Shown: piece by piece, positions 14,801-22,650 of the stretch
How positions within the stretch are numbered: position 1 is the stretch's first letter
Layout: each line of letters starts with the position of its first letter
Source of the DNA: Victivallis vadensis
GTDB taxonomy: Bacteria; Verrucomicrobiota; Lentisphaeria; Victivallales; GWF2-50-93
Direction of reading: 5' to 3'
Assembly: GCA_945883805.1 (NCBI GenBank)
Contig: CAMCYE010000024.1
Location: 1 to 35,698, forward strand
Length of the DNA: 35,698 nucleotides
The notes under the pieces: model-generated
What the model was told of the DNA's origin: nothing
The model's database searches: none
Seen by the model: only the letters and a program-made list of their open reading frames with translations
Program-made: the position numbers and the translations under genes

Positions 14801-17191
14801 TCAAACAAAATGGCGGACATGCTCGCAGTTGAGGATTTTCTCCTTCAGGTCGTTGACTGTGTAATAATAGTGGTTGCTGGCCTCGAAACCTATCCTTGAA
14901 TCACGGAGAACGACCGCATGAAGCCGTCTTGCAAGCTCGATTTCCTCGTCAAGGACAGCATTTATCTCACTCAGGTTTCCATCCTTCAGCGCACCCAACG
15001 ACTGACGACTGACGACCAGCGACTGACGACCAGCAACCAGCGACTTGCTACTGGCGACCAACGGCTGACTACTGACGACTTCGATATCCCTCAACCGGAC
15101 AAAGCGGATTTGCAGATATGTGTTTCGGAAATGGCAGTAGGTGGCTTCTGCGACATTCGCAAGATCTTCAAAAGCCGCTTTTTTGTCCGCGGGAATTATT
15201 TTTCCAGCCTGTTCAAGTTGCTTTAATCCGTCGGCCCAGCCTGTGCTTAATTTCCGGAACTGCTCTTCGAATATGTCCTCCGGATAATGATTTCCACGCC
15301 AAGAATCAAGGGCGTCGTAGGGAAATCCGATCATCGTGGCCTTGTATCCGGTCGGTTTATCGGAGAGCAAGCTCATCGGACCGAAATTCTGTGGTGCGGT
15401 ATAAAGCTGAGATGTTGAATGTAACGGGAATTCTTCAAACGCCTTCCCGAAGCAGTCCCAGGCTTTCAGGATGAACGGTGCCGCCGTCCCGCCGTATTTC
15501 TCCGCAGCCAGTTTTTCTTTCGGCATTTTTAAAATTTCCATATTGCCGCCGGGATAGCCGCCAAGAGTCCAATTCAGCATAAAGTCATTTATTCCTGCGG
15601 CTTCAAGATTACGCAGATGCCTTTCCACAAGTCCGGGAACTGGAATGTAGGGCACGGCAGAACATTCCCATGTGTTGTTTACTTGTATTTTTGCAATAAC
15701 ACCCAGTCCGCAATCCTTTGCTTTTTTCCAGAGACGTGTTGAAATCGGACCGGGTCCGGGCTTGGAAATGGAATAATCCAGCACACGGCCTTTGACGCCC
15801 ATGGCATCGGTGGCCACATCGGTTTCACTGACGCACATGAGTTTGACGTCTTTCGGCAGAAGTTCCACGGCGGTTTCGTCCCATTCCGGTGACCAGGCCC
15901 AGGTCCAGGCAATTACGTCAGCTTCCGGTTTTATCCGATGCGCCCCTTCGGCAATAGCCTGATTTATCTCGGCAACTATTTTTGCCGCACCGCGTGCAGA
16001 ACATGCCGGACATGGAGCCGTAATATCTTGGAGGCGCGAGCAGCAGTTTGTAAGATTTTCGGATATTGTGATAGTTAAAATTCCGCCGAGTTCCGGCACG
16101 CTCCGGAATAATTCCGATATTCCATCACTCAAAGCTTCCAATACCGGCCTGTGGCTGGTGCAGACGGTGAAGGAGAGTCCGTCGCGGGAGGGCATACCTT
16201 TCCAATCCGGGTGTGAGTCGAAGAAATCAGCAGGCATTGCCCGCGGCTCATTGATGTAGAGATATACTTTAATACCATGTTTTTTCGCGCGTACGCAGAG
16301 TTTTCCGAGGTTTGCGAGCCTTGTCTGCCAGCCAGTCGAATATTTCGATTCTCCGAACCACGGCACCATGGTGTAAAGCGTGCCTTGCAGCCAGACCGCA
16401 TTGATTCCGGTTGCGGCATAATCCGACAGCAGTCCGTCCGGATAGGGATCTAGATTCTCATTGAGCAAAGGGTCTCCGTAAACCGCCGAGTAGGAATAGG
16501 TCAGTCGCAGACCGGAGCGGTTACCTTCAGATATTGAGGTTCTTGCGGCTTTATTTCCGTATCGCTCTAAAAATCCGAACGGTTTGTCTTGTATGGTTTG
16601 CTTATCTGAAAGAATGTGGTACAGGCGTCTCGCCTGTGTTTTAAGAGAGAATAAGAACAGGCGAGACGCCTGTATCACATTAAAATGGATGCCACCAAGT
16701 TGGTGGCGTTCCGAAAAGTCCCGACGAAACTGGGTAAGTCCAAAATATCCAGAGATTATTTTTTCCAATGCAGCAGTCTGCTTTTCCTCCTTCTCCGTAA
16801 GTGGTGCATAATAAACCTCAGAAGTTTCCGGCTTCAAACCGCCCAGCTTATGCCAGAGAAAATCGTCTTCCTTCAGCACGTATGCCATTTCATCAGGGGT
16901 CCAGTCAAGCAGTGCGAGGATTTGTTCATAAGGCAGAAGATGCCAGTTGCGCCGGATTATTGTGAGGTAACCGCGTTTGTGCCACAGCGGACACAGGCTG
17001 TCGTCTTTGTGCAGGCCCATGGCTGAAGCGAGTTTTTCGATTTGACCTGGGCTCGCCTTAAGCACCTCTGCCAGTTTTTCAACCGGGACAAGTCCCCAGT
17101 TCCGCCAGACAACCGCCTGTAGCCGTGTCGGGAAATGAGAAAATTCCAAAGCTTTTTTCGATTCGCCTCGGGGAAGATCATTAATGTTCAT
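14801..17191 (-). CDS. Large putative glycan-active protein with in-frame repeat insertions
   Basis: A 796-residue protein of no family I can name. Residues about 20-115 hold two related helical segments (VVWRNWGLVPVEKLAEVLK and IIRRNWHLLPYEQILALLD). Residues about 220-600 read like a (beta/alpha)8 barrel: GLRLTYSYSAVYGDPL, GINAVWLQGTLYTMVPWF, HGIKVYLYINEPRAMP, LGGILTITISENLTNC, a CPACSARG cysteine pair, DVIAWTWAWSPEWDE and INDFMLNWTLGGYPGG. Aromatic-rich strand ends suggest carbohydrate binding. Two segments look foreign: residues 161-194, encoded by palindromic repeats (16614-16707), and about 704-732, a Ser/Leu/Val-rich string encoded by heptamer repeats (14997-15081). Both keep the frame. 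AAGGAA lies about 8 nt before the ATG. It ends the cluster of the LacI regulator. No signal peptide is present. Confidence 0.7.
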   Translation of the reverse strand: MNINDLPRGESKKALEFSHFPTRLQAVVWRNWGLVPVEKLAEVLKASPGQIEKLASAMGLHKDDSLCPLWHKRGYLTIIRRNWHLLPYEQILALLDWTPDEMAYVLKEDDFLWHKLGGLKPETSEVYYAPLTEKEEKQTAALEKIISGYFGLTQFRRDFSERHQLGGIHFNVIQASRLFLFSLKTQARRLYHILSDKQTIQDKPFGFLERYGNKAARTSISEGNRSGLRLTYSYSAVYGDPLLNENLDPYPDGLLSDYAATGINAVWLQGTLYTMVPWFGESKYSTGWQTRLANLGKLCVRAKKHGIKVYLYINEPRAMPADFFDSHPDWKGMPSRDGLSFTVCTSHRPVLEALSDGISELFRSVPELGGILTITISENLTNCCSRLQDITAPCPACSARGAAKIVAEINQAIAEGAHRIKPEADVIAWTWAWSPEWDETAVELLPKDVKLMCVSETDVATDAMGVKGRVLDYSISKPGPGPISTRLWKKAKDCGLGVIAKIQVNNTWECSAVPYIPVPGLVERHLRNLEAAGINDFMLNWTLGGYPGGNMEILKMPKEKLAAEKYGGTAAPFILKAWDCFGKAFEEFPLHSTSQLYTAPQNFGPMSLLSDKPTGYKATMIGFPYDALDSWRGNHYPEDIFEEQFRKLSTGWADGLKQLEQAGKIIPADKKAAFEDLANVAEATYCHFRNTYLQIRFVRLRDIEVVSSQPLVASSKSLVAGRQSLVVSRQSLGALKDGNLSEINAVLDEEIELARRLHAVVLRDSRIGFEASNHYYYTVNDLKEKILNCEHVRHFV
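14997..15081 (-). repeat. Degenerate heptamer tandem repeat inside a coding region
   Basis: About 85 bp made of variants of AGTCGTC / AGTCGCT / GGTCGTC on the minus strand. It encodes a low-complexity string (PLVASSKSLVAGRQSLVVS) without breaking the frame. The word family resembles the tract at 32943-32978. Confidence 0.75.
16614..16707. repeat. Two palindromic repeat units inside a coding region
   Basis: Arms 16614-16637 and 16657-16680 are inverted copies (23 of 24 match) around a 19-nt loop, and each arm itself contains ACAGGCGtctCGCCTGT. Adjacent at 16691-16707 is GCCACCAAGTTGGTGGC. Together they encode residues 161-194 of the host protein in frame. Confidence 0.85.
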
Positions 17192-17271
17192 AATTATATT
17201 TCCTTGAGTAAGACTGGCTTCATGTCACGTCGTATGACTGTGATCCCGCCGGTTATTCCAGTTCATGAAAA

Positions 17272-17700
17272 CGGGCTGGAAAGCCCGCCTTACTTTAACG
17301 TTAAGGAATTTCAAAGTTTGTTCCTTATTTATGGTCTTATAACGAATGCGGAAGCATTCCCCGGAGTGCGGTGACAGAGTCACCGCTCGAGCGCAGACTT
17401 TGTCTGCGCACTCCCGGGACGGCATTCGCCGTCGTAAATAAATTCCGAAAAATGTATTTTAACACGTTGCTTATTTCCGTTCTATAGTGGCCAACCGACC
17501 AATTATGGTCACGCTTCTATTCTTCGTTGGTAGTAGCGCAATTTATTGCGCGTTCCCCGATTTTTCTGAAACCATCTCGGACAGGTTGCCCGAGATACTT
17601 CAAACAAGATGCAAGCTAAAGTTTACCTGCCTCTGGCAGCGCCTTCGGCGACCAGGGCTTGTACTCTAACTAAAAACACCAAGACACAACTGAAGTTGTG
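17272..17700. repeat. Cluster of short palindromes in a 530-bp spacer
   Basis: The spacer 17192-17721 has no gene but at least seven short hairpins: 17272-17287 (CGGGCTggaaAGCCCG), 17344-17359, 17368-17386 (GCGGTGACagaGTCACCGC), 17391-17409 (GCGCAGACtttGTCTGCGC), 17418-17433, 17536-17551 and 17685-17700. Two of them sit within an outer GGAGTGCG/CGCACTCC stem, giving a cruciform. Stems differ from one another while size and loop stay similar. Confidence 0.8.
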
Positions 17701-17721
17701 AACTCCAACATTATTGGATAT

Positions 17722-18663
17722 TCAGTTTTCTTTATACTCCGTAGTGACTTCCACAGACATAACCATGCCTGCTTCCAGATTCTTCGGGCAGCCACCGACA
17801 GCTTCGATCTCCATGAAGAAAGACGGATCGCTGTAAACGCTGAATCTCGTGTCTTTGTCTGACGGCATTTTATCCGAAGGTGCGTCAATTATGTCTATGT
17901 ATTCCTGTCCTGACGGTAATTTTCCCGCCGATCTTTTTACAGTCAAGTTTTTAGAGGGATTCCTGAATTCAATCCAGTCCACGGTCTTGCCAATACCTAT
18001 CTGATATTTGATGCCGCCATCGGTTTTGGTGTGGCTAAGCCCGTCTTTTGAGTAACGCTTTTCCGAGCTTGAATCATACAGGTCCCAAACTGCCGAACCA
18101 TGTGTCTCAGGAAAGACAACTTCGCATCCTGCTTCTGAATCGAACTGGCAGAGCGTCCATGGCGCCAGCATGCATTCCTTCCGGGAGAGCGTTCTGGATC
18201 CGATGTACTCGATGGACTCAATCACTTTTACGACAAGTGCGGATTTCGCAATTTCCACTTTGATGTTCCGGCGGAAAATCGTCGGGATCCCCAATCCTGA
18301 AGCGTTGACCAAGTCAACTTCCGCTTCTATTACGCCATGGTTCATGGATTCTTCAATCACTTTGAATTTTGCACCGGTAAGGCCCGGAGGCACACGCCAT
18401 TTCCCGGTAGAGTATTCGTACCCGAAACAGGTTCCTTCCGGAGCGGGCCACAAGCCGTCCCCGCCGGGGTTCAAATAGCCGGATCTGTCGGTTATCCCGA
18501 GAATGGCGGCGGGATTCACTTTGTTCATCACCTGGCCGTTCATGACGGCAAAAAGCCTGCCTTCAAGATCGAGCCCGGCGACAACACCGTTTTCGGCGGA
18601 ACCTACCACATGGCATCGCTTGCCGCCTTTTTTTAACAATTCAATCAGTTCATTTCCAGTCAT
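17722..18663 (-). CDS. DUF6786-like beta-sandwich protein
   Basis: A 313-residue, beta-rich protein (MTGNELIELLKKGG ... MSVEVTTEYKEN). Strand-turn patterns such as GVVAGLDLEGRLFAVM, GLGIPTIFRRNIKVEIAKSA, MLAPWTLCQFDSEAGCEVVF and SDPSFFMEIEAVGGCPKNL suggest a galactose-mutarotase-like fold. I think of the DUF6786 family, common in planctomycetes and Lentisphaerota, but hold this lightly. No catalytic residues are evident and there is no signal peptide. The ATG at 18663 is preferred over an upstream TTG because AGGAG lies 7 nt before it. It overlaps the end of the deacetylase gene by 14 bp, so the two are translationally linked. Confidence 0.55.
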   Translation of the reverse strand: MTGNELIELLKKGGKRCHVVGSAENGVVAGLDLEGRLFAVMNGQVMNKVNPAAILGITDRSGYLNPGGDGLWPAPEGTCFGYEYSTGKWRVPPGLTGAKFKVIEESMNHGVIEAEVDLVNASGLGIPTIFRRNIKVEIAKSALVVKVIESIEYIGSRTLSRKECMLAPWTLCQFDSEAGCEVVFPETHGSAVWDLYDSSSEKRYSKDGLSHTKTDGGIKYQIGIGKTVDWIEFRNPSKNLTVKRSAGKLPSGQEYIDIIDAPSDKMPSDKDTRFSVYSDPSFFMEIEAVGGCPKNLEAGMVMSVEVTTEYKEN

Positions 18664-19540
18664 CTGCAATCTCCTCGGCTGTTTTAAATGAAGCCTTGCG
18701 CTTCTTCAGTTCCTCAAGCATGGTTTCAAATTCACGGCATGCGACATCGCCGCAATTTTTCGTGATGAACGGCAATGGTGTGACGCTCGCCTCCCCGTAA
18801 TCAATCGCGCCCTGCGGCATCTGGTGGAATTCCCAGGGATGGAAATAAAAAGCCAGCACAGGGCGCACCCCGCGCTCCGAAACATACGATATGAACGAGT
18901 CTATCTTTTTCATGAGCGCGGCAGTCCCCTCGGTCCGGAACAGCGGCCATTGATCACGGTCGCGGTTATACGGGTCATTGCTTGTCATGCTCAGATCACA
19001 GAAATTCGGAATTTCAATCAATTCCAGGTCGCCTTTCTCCGTCCATGATTTTGACGAAGGATGATAAGGGGAATACAGGTTGCGGTAAAAATAAAGCGGC
19101 AACGTGGCATCGGACTTGTAGCCTAATTTTTCCAGCACATTTACCACTTTAGTGCTGCCCCATAGGCGCGGACAGCGGAAACTCACCGGCTTGACGCCGG
19201 ATATTTTCTCAACTATGCGGGTCGCCTCTTTGATCCGCCCCTCCACTTCAAACGGGAATATCGGCCAGTTGTTGGGCAACGGAAATATGGGGTCTCCCAA
19301 GGTTTCATGCACCAGGCCGTGACAGCCGGTCTCATGTCCGGCATCCCTGACGGCAAGCACCGACTGCGGATTGTTTTCCGCCGCATGGCCCGTCCAGAAA
19401 TAAGTTGCGCTGACATTCTGCCGCCGCATAATTTCAAGCAGGCGCGGAGTGCCGTGGACAACACCTTCGTAATTGCTCGTAAATGAGCCGATATCGGTCT
19501 CCATGTCAATTCCAAGAACTACATCAAATTCAGTTTTCAT
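18650..19540 (-). CDS. Polysaccharide deacetylase family (NodB-like) protein
   Basis: A 296-residue CE4-superfamily protein, expected to be a metal-dependent deacetylase or related amide hydrolase of sugars. Motif 1 is LGIDMETD (Asp12, Asp16). Motif 2 is GHETGCHGLVHE, with the metal ligands probably His74 and His78. Motif 3 is SFRCPR and the later HPWEF carries a conserved His. NVSATYFWTGHAAENNP is the classic strand before motif 2. No signal peptide is present, so it is cytoplasmic, and it resembles the PuuE-like branch rather than cell-wall enzymes. It lies downstream of the M24 gene and overlaps the next gene by 14 bp. The substrate is unknown. Confidence 0.85.
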   Translation of the reverse strand: MKTEFDVVLGIDMETDIGSFTSNYEGVVHGTPRLLEIMRRQNVSATYFWTGHAAENNPQSVLAVRDAGHETGCHGLVHETLGDPIFPLPNNWPIFPFEVEGRIKEATRIVEKISGVKPVSFRCPRLWGSTKVVNVLEKLGYKSDATLPLYFYRNLYSPYHPSSKSWTEKGDLELIEIPNFCDLSMTSNDPYNRDRDQWPLFRTEGTAALMKKIDSFISYVSERGVRPVLAFYFHPWEFHQMPQGAIDYGEASVTPLPFITKNCGDVACREFETMLEELKKRKASFKTAEEIADDWK

Positions 19541-19631
19541 GACTTATTTCACCTGTTAAATGAATCGCACATAATTTTCAAACACGAAACACACCCTTCG
19601 ACAAGCTCAGGACAGGCGAAAGATAAGATTT

Positions 19632-19778
19632 TTTCACCACTAACTCACACTGACAGGACACTAATAATATATGAATTGAATGTCATTTTTATTCCAAAAA
19701 TAACATTCAATTCATGGTCTTGTTATAATTAGGATTTATTATCTGTTAGTGTGCCATTAGTGTTTGTTAGTGGTGAAA
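19632..19778. repeat. MITE-like nested inverted repeat
   Basis: About 147 bp with perfect 13-nt ends (TTTCACCACTAAC and its complement) whose similarity runs on imperfectly. Inside it is a 20-bp hairpin (19671-19690 with 19696-19715, one mismatch). It is AT-rich, non-coding, and lies between the M24 and deacetylase genes. Just outside, near 19599, is a CCTTCGACAAGCTCAGG word, with a near copy at about 14535. Confidence 0.7.
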
Positions 19779-19794
19779 TTCTTCGTCTTTTCCC

Positions 19795-20964
19795 CTACTT
19801 TACTGTGTGAATTTTATCCATTTTGGGACTGAAAGGGACAGCTCCTTTTTCAGTGATTTCATAACCGGTTTCTATTCTGACACCGTGGAATTCCGGATGG
19901 CCGAAGAAACTGATGTCGACACAGACGGTCATGCCGGGAACCAGCACATCTCCGCTTCCGGGGCCGAAGAACGGGGATTCGGCTTCATGCAGTCCGATTG
20001 TATGGACGAACGGGCAGACGAGATATTTTGTAAATCCGTGTTTCTCGAAATATGCACGTGCCGGGGCATCAATCTCTTTCCCTATTTTTCCGACTATCAA
20101 CTGCTCTTTTGTCAGGCAGTATGCCTCACGCAGATGTTTCATGCATTCCTTCTGACGGGCTGTGCATTCCCCGCTGACCGGCAACGCATCGCCCATGACT
20201 CCGGCGTATCCGTTGACTTTCGGAGCAAGGCCGAACATGACCATTTCGCCTGACTGCACTTTTTTAGAACTTGCAGTCGGAACTACGGCGTTGGAACGGG
20301 CTCCGCTGCCGACGATCGCACTGAAACCGAAACCGCTGGCACCGCGGCTTCTCGCGGCAAATTCACCCGCTGCTGCGATCTCTATTTCCGATACGCCGGC
20401 CACAATCTTCGCTTTCATGGCGTCATAGCAGTGATCCGCCAGTTTGAAAGCTGCGCGGATCTGCTCGATCTCCCAGCTGGACTTGTTGTATCTGAGCTTG
20501 ACATAATCGTCGGTCATGTCAACGAGTTCCACGCCGGCAAAACCGTCAACTATGCCTTTATAACATGCCGCTGGCATCCTGCCTGCACCGACCAGTCCGA
20601 CGCGTTTGACTGCTCCGAGTGTTTTGTTAAGTTCAGCGAACAGTGCTGGAAAATTAATGATTGTGGCGTTCGGATATTCCTCGTCCGGCACCATGAATAC
20701 CGGAAAGTTGCGGGTCTCCGTAATCGCACTGTCCATCTTGGCAAATGGTTCGCTTTCCGGGCCTCCGAGCAGCATCGGCTCGCCTTTCCGGGGAATCAGC
20801 ACCGCACCGCTTTCAAACTGCGGACACCAGCCGGTCATGTACCAGCCGTTGCCGATGTTGAACTCGTCGTAGTACACCAGCGCCAGATCAAGTTTTTTCG
20901 CTTCGAGCAGTTTTCGGACATTCTCCAGACGTTTTTCCGCTTCCTTCTGAATCAAGTAACCCAT
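19795..20964 (-). CDS. M24-family creatinase/aminopeptidase-like protein lacking metal ligands
   Basis: A 389-residue protein with a creatinase-type N-terminal domain and an M24 pita-bread domain (HCYDAMKAKIVAGVSEIEIAA, FGFSAIVGSGARSNAVVPT). In metal-dependent M24 peptidases the next segment reads D-x-G...GY.sD-x-T; here it is MFGLAPKVNGYAGVMGDAL, so both Asp ligands are absent. The later FVHTIGLHEAESP keeps the histidines, but PGMTVCVDISFF has Asp where Glu is usual. This resembles creatinase, a metal-free member of the fold, more than Xaa-Pro peptidases. The ATG at 20964 has AAGGAG upstream; a TTG at 20994 would extend into a repeat. It is the first gene after the LacI regulator. It may hydrolyse a C-N bond in a small molecule (inference). 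Confidence 0.82.
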   Translation of the reverse strand: MGYLIQKEAEKRLENVRKLLEAKKLDLALVYYDEFNIGNGWYMTGWCPQFESGAVLIPRKGEPMLLGGPESEPFAKMDSAITETRNFPVFMVPDEEYPNATIINFPALFAELNKTLGAVKRVGLVGAGRMPAACYKGIVDGFAGVELVDMTDDYVKLRYNKSSWEIEQIRAAFKLADHCYDAMKAKIVAGVSEIEIAAAGEFAARSRGASGFGFSAIVGSGARSNAVVPTASSKKVQSGEMVMFGLAPKVNGYAGVMGDALPVSGECTARQKECMKHLREAYCLTKEQLIVGKIGKEIDAPARAYFEKHGFTKYLVCPFVHTIGLHEAESPFFGPGSGDVLVPGMTVCVDISFFGHPEFHGVRIETGYEITEKGAVPFSPKMDKIHTVK

Positions 20965-20990
20965 GATACGATCTCCTTCGTTAAAGAGTT

Positions 20991-21308
20991 TCAAGTTTTA
21001 AGTTTTAAATTTTAAGTTTTAAATTAGGCGGCTGGAAGCCGCAACTTTTAAAAGTAACACAGGCTTCAGCCTGTTTTTAAATAAAGCGAGAAAAAAAGGA
21101 ATTGCAGGCTAAAGCCTGCATTACCATTTTCATAAACTTTGAAATTCCTATACCTTTAAATAGCACAAGTCTCCGATCTAGCGACTTTATGATATGTAAT
21201 TTTCCATACGATCAAGTTTTATGTCCAAAGTTTCAGTGTTAAGGGAGGTGTTTGCCATTCCAGAAAATATCTCTTACTTAAAACTTAACACCTAAAACTT
21301 AAAACTCC
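20991..21308. repeat. Repeat-filled spacer bounded by inverted AAGTTTTA tracts
   Basis: Direct AAGTTTTA/AAATTTTA words at 20991-21025 face inverted ones (AAAACTTAA type) at 21276-21308. Between them are three palindromes: 21023-21051, 21059-21074 (ACAGGCTtcAGCCTGT) and 21103-21120 (TGCAGGCTaaAGCCTGCA). The right tract supplies the stop codon of the LacI gene. No gene is seen. Confidence 0.75.
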
Positions 21309-22336
21309 TTGCTGCTTTCCCTGACTTCCAGTACCGGCAGGATCTTTACGCGATATTGCGTTCGGGAACCCCCGTGTTCTTCCAGTATGTGCCTGATCGC
21401 CATATTCGCGAGTTCCCCGTAATCCAGGATAACAGTTGTCAGCTTGGGGAAAAGATGTGTTCCGACTGGCAGGCCGTCACAGCCGCAGACGGAGACATCC
21501 TGTGGAATTTTCAAGCCGCGTTCCAGCAGGGCCCGGTAAACTCCGGACGCCATTTCATCATTGGTGAATACCGCGTCGAAGCGCAGTCCGCCCTTCAGTG
21601 CTGCGGACACCTCGTTGTATGCGCAGTCCGATGTGAAATCCGTATGGAGGATAAGTTTCTTGTCGAATTTTATTTTGCGGTGCTCCAACGCCTCACGGTA
21701 CCCCTGCGTGATTTCATTTGTGAAGAAGTGTCCCTGATTTCCTCCGACCAGCAAAATTTTGCGACGGTCGCAGTCGATCAGGTGGCGTACGCCGATTCTG
21801 GCGGCCTCAATATTGTCAAAGGCGAAAGCCGCGTATGTTTTTTCAATGGAAGGATCCCCTGGGTTGTCCAGCAGTGCGGCATCAGGCACCGCCTCCAGCA
21901 ACGAATTGAGCTGTCCGGGGACGAAACTGCCGACAACCATGGTTGCGTCAACGTCTGAATTGCGGACATTCTCCAGCAGTTGGATGAACTGCGGATATTC
22001 CCCGTTGCAGGTCCGGATCATGCATTCGCAACCGCGCTCCGCCAAATGCTGTTCAACCGATATCAGCAGCCTTGAATGGAATACCGTCATGCTTCGTCCC
22101 ATGGTTCCGGCCACCAGCTGGATTTTCAGAGTGTTTCCATTTCCGGAGAGGGCGGGTCGCCCCATGCGCGGCGAACGGATATAGCTCAAACGTTCAGCGG
22201 TTGCGACAATGCGCTTGCGAGTATCCTCCCTCACAAGGGAATTATTGCGGAGCGCACGGCTTACGGTCATGGCGCTGACACCGCATGCCCGCGCTATGGC
22301 TGCAATGGTTTTTCCGTCGTTGTTGCCGTTTTTCAT
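21299..22336 (-). CDS. LacI-family transcription regulator
   Basis: A 345-residue regulator with an N-terminal LacI helix-turn-helix (KTIAAIARACGVSAMTVSRALRNNSLVREDTRKRIVATAERLSY) and a periplasmic-binding-protein-like effector domain (DATMVVGSFVPGQLN, CDRRKILLVGGNQGHFFTNEITQGYREAL, FDAVFTNDEMASGVYRALLERGLKIPQDVSVCGCDG). It probably controls the M24, deacetylase and barrel genes that follow on the same strand. The ATG at 22336 is the last in-frame start before the HTH. It has no ribosome binding site and lies 7 nt after a consensus -10 box, so the mRNA should be leaderless. The C terminus ESSKEF and its stop are formed by an AAGTTTTA repeat tract, so the original end may have differed. Confidence 0.92.
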   Translation of the reverse strand: MKNGNNDGKTIAAIARACGVSAMTVSRALRNNSLVREDTRKRIVATAERLSYIRSPRMGRPALSGNGNTLKIQLVAGTMGRSMTVFHSRLLISVEQHLAERGCECMIRTCNGEYPQFIQLLENVRNSDVDATMVVGSFVPGQLNSLLEAVPDAALLDNPGDPSIEKTYAAFAFDNIEAARIGVRHLIDCDRRKILLVGGNQGHFFTNEITQGYREALEHRKIKFDKKLILHTDFTSDCAYNEVSAALKGGLRFDAVFTNDEMASGVYRALLERGLKIPQDVSVCGCDGLPVGTHLFPKLTTVILDYGELANMAIRHILEEHGGSRTQYRVKILPVLEVRESSKEF

Positions 22337-22343
22337 ATTGTCT

Positions 22344-22371
22344 ATTATAACAAAAATAATGTTAATGTCAA
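22344..22371 (-). promoter_or_regulatory. Consensus promoter giving a leaderless LacI-family mRNA
   Basis: On the minus strand: TTGACA (22371-22366), 16-bp spacer, TATAAT (22349-22344). The start codon begins 7 nt after the -10 box, where transcription itself would start. Imperfect inverted words (TAACA...TGTTA) overlap the spacer and could be an operator. Confidence 0.85.
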
Positions 22372-22494
22372 CATCAGGATTGCACATTTATAGGGATTTT
22401 TTTTCGCTTCCGCCTCTTGTAAACAAATGACCCTTGGTTATACTCTACACGGTTCGGATTTGCCTGGTGGAAGTTTTTTCGCATATTTTTTTAA

Positions 22495-22539
22495 GCCAAG
22501 CAGACGCTTGGCGTTCCCGGGAACGCTGACCGTCCGGTC
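22495..22539. repeat. Three adjacent palindromes upstream of uup
   Basis: GCCAAGCagacGCTTGGC (22495-22512), GCGTTCCCGGGAACGC (22511-22526) and GACCGtcCGGTC (22528-22539) lie end to end in the 314-bp spacer between the divergent LacI and uup genes. I see no clear uup promoter in the rest of that spacer. Confidence 0.7.
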
Positions 22540-22650
22540 GGCTCTACGTATTTCCTGTGCGGAAGGACTTTCGCCGAGAGTATCTCAGCCGTGCAGGGTA
22601 TAATGTCTTCATAATATTTTTCCTGTTGAATCTCTACCACAAAGGTTTTC

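Noticed and set aside
17272..17700. Possible CRISPR array
   Set aside because: The palindromes differ from one another in stem sequence and spacing, and no direct repeat of constant length alternates with spacers.
20431..21015. 194-codon plus-strand frame opposite the M24 gene
   Set aside because: Antisense to a clear M24 gene and without any recognisable motif.
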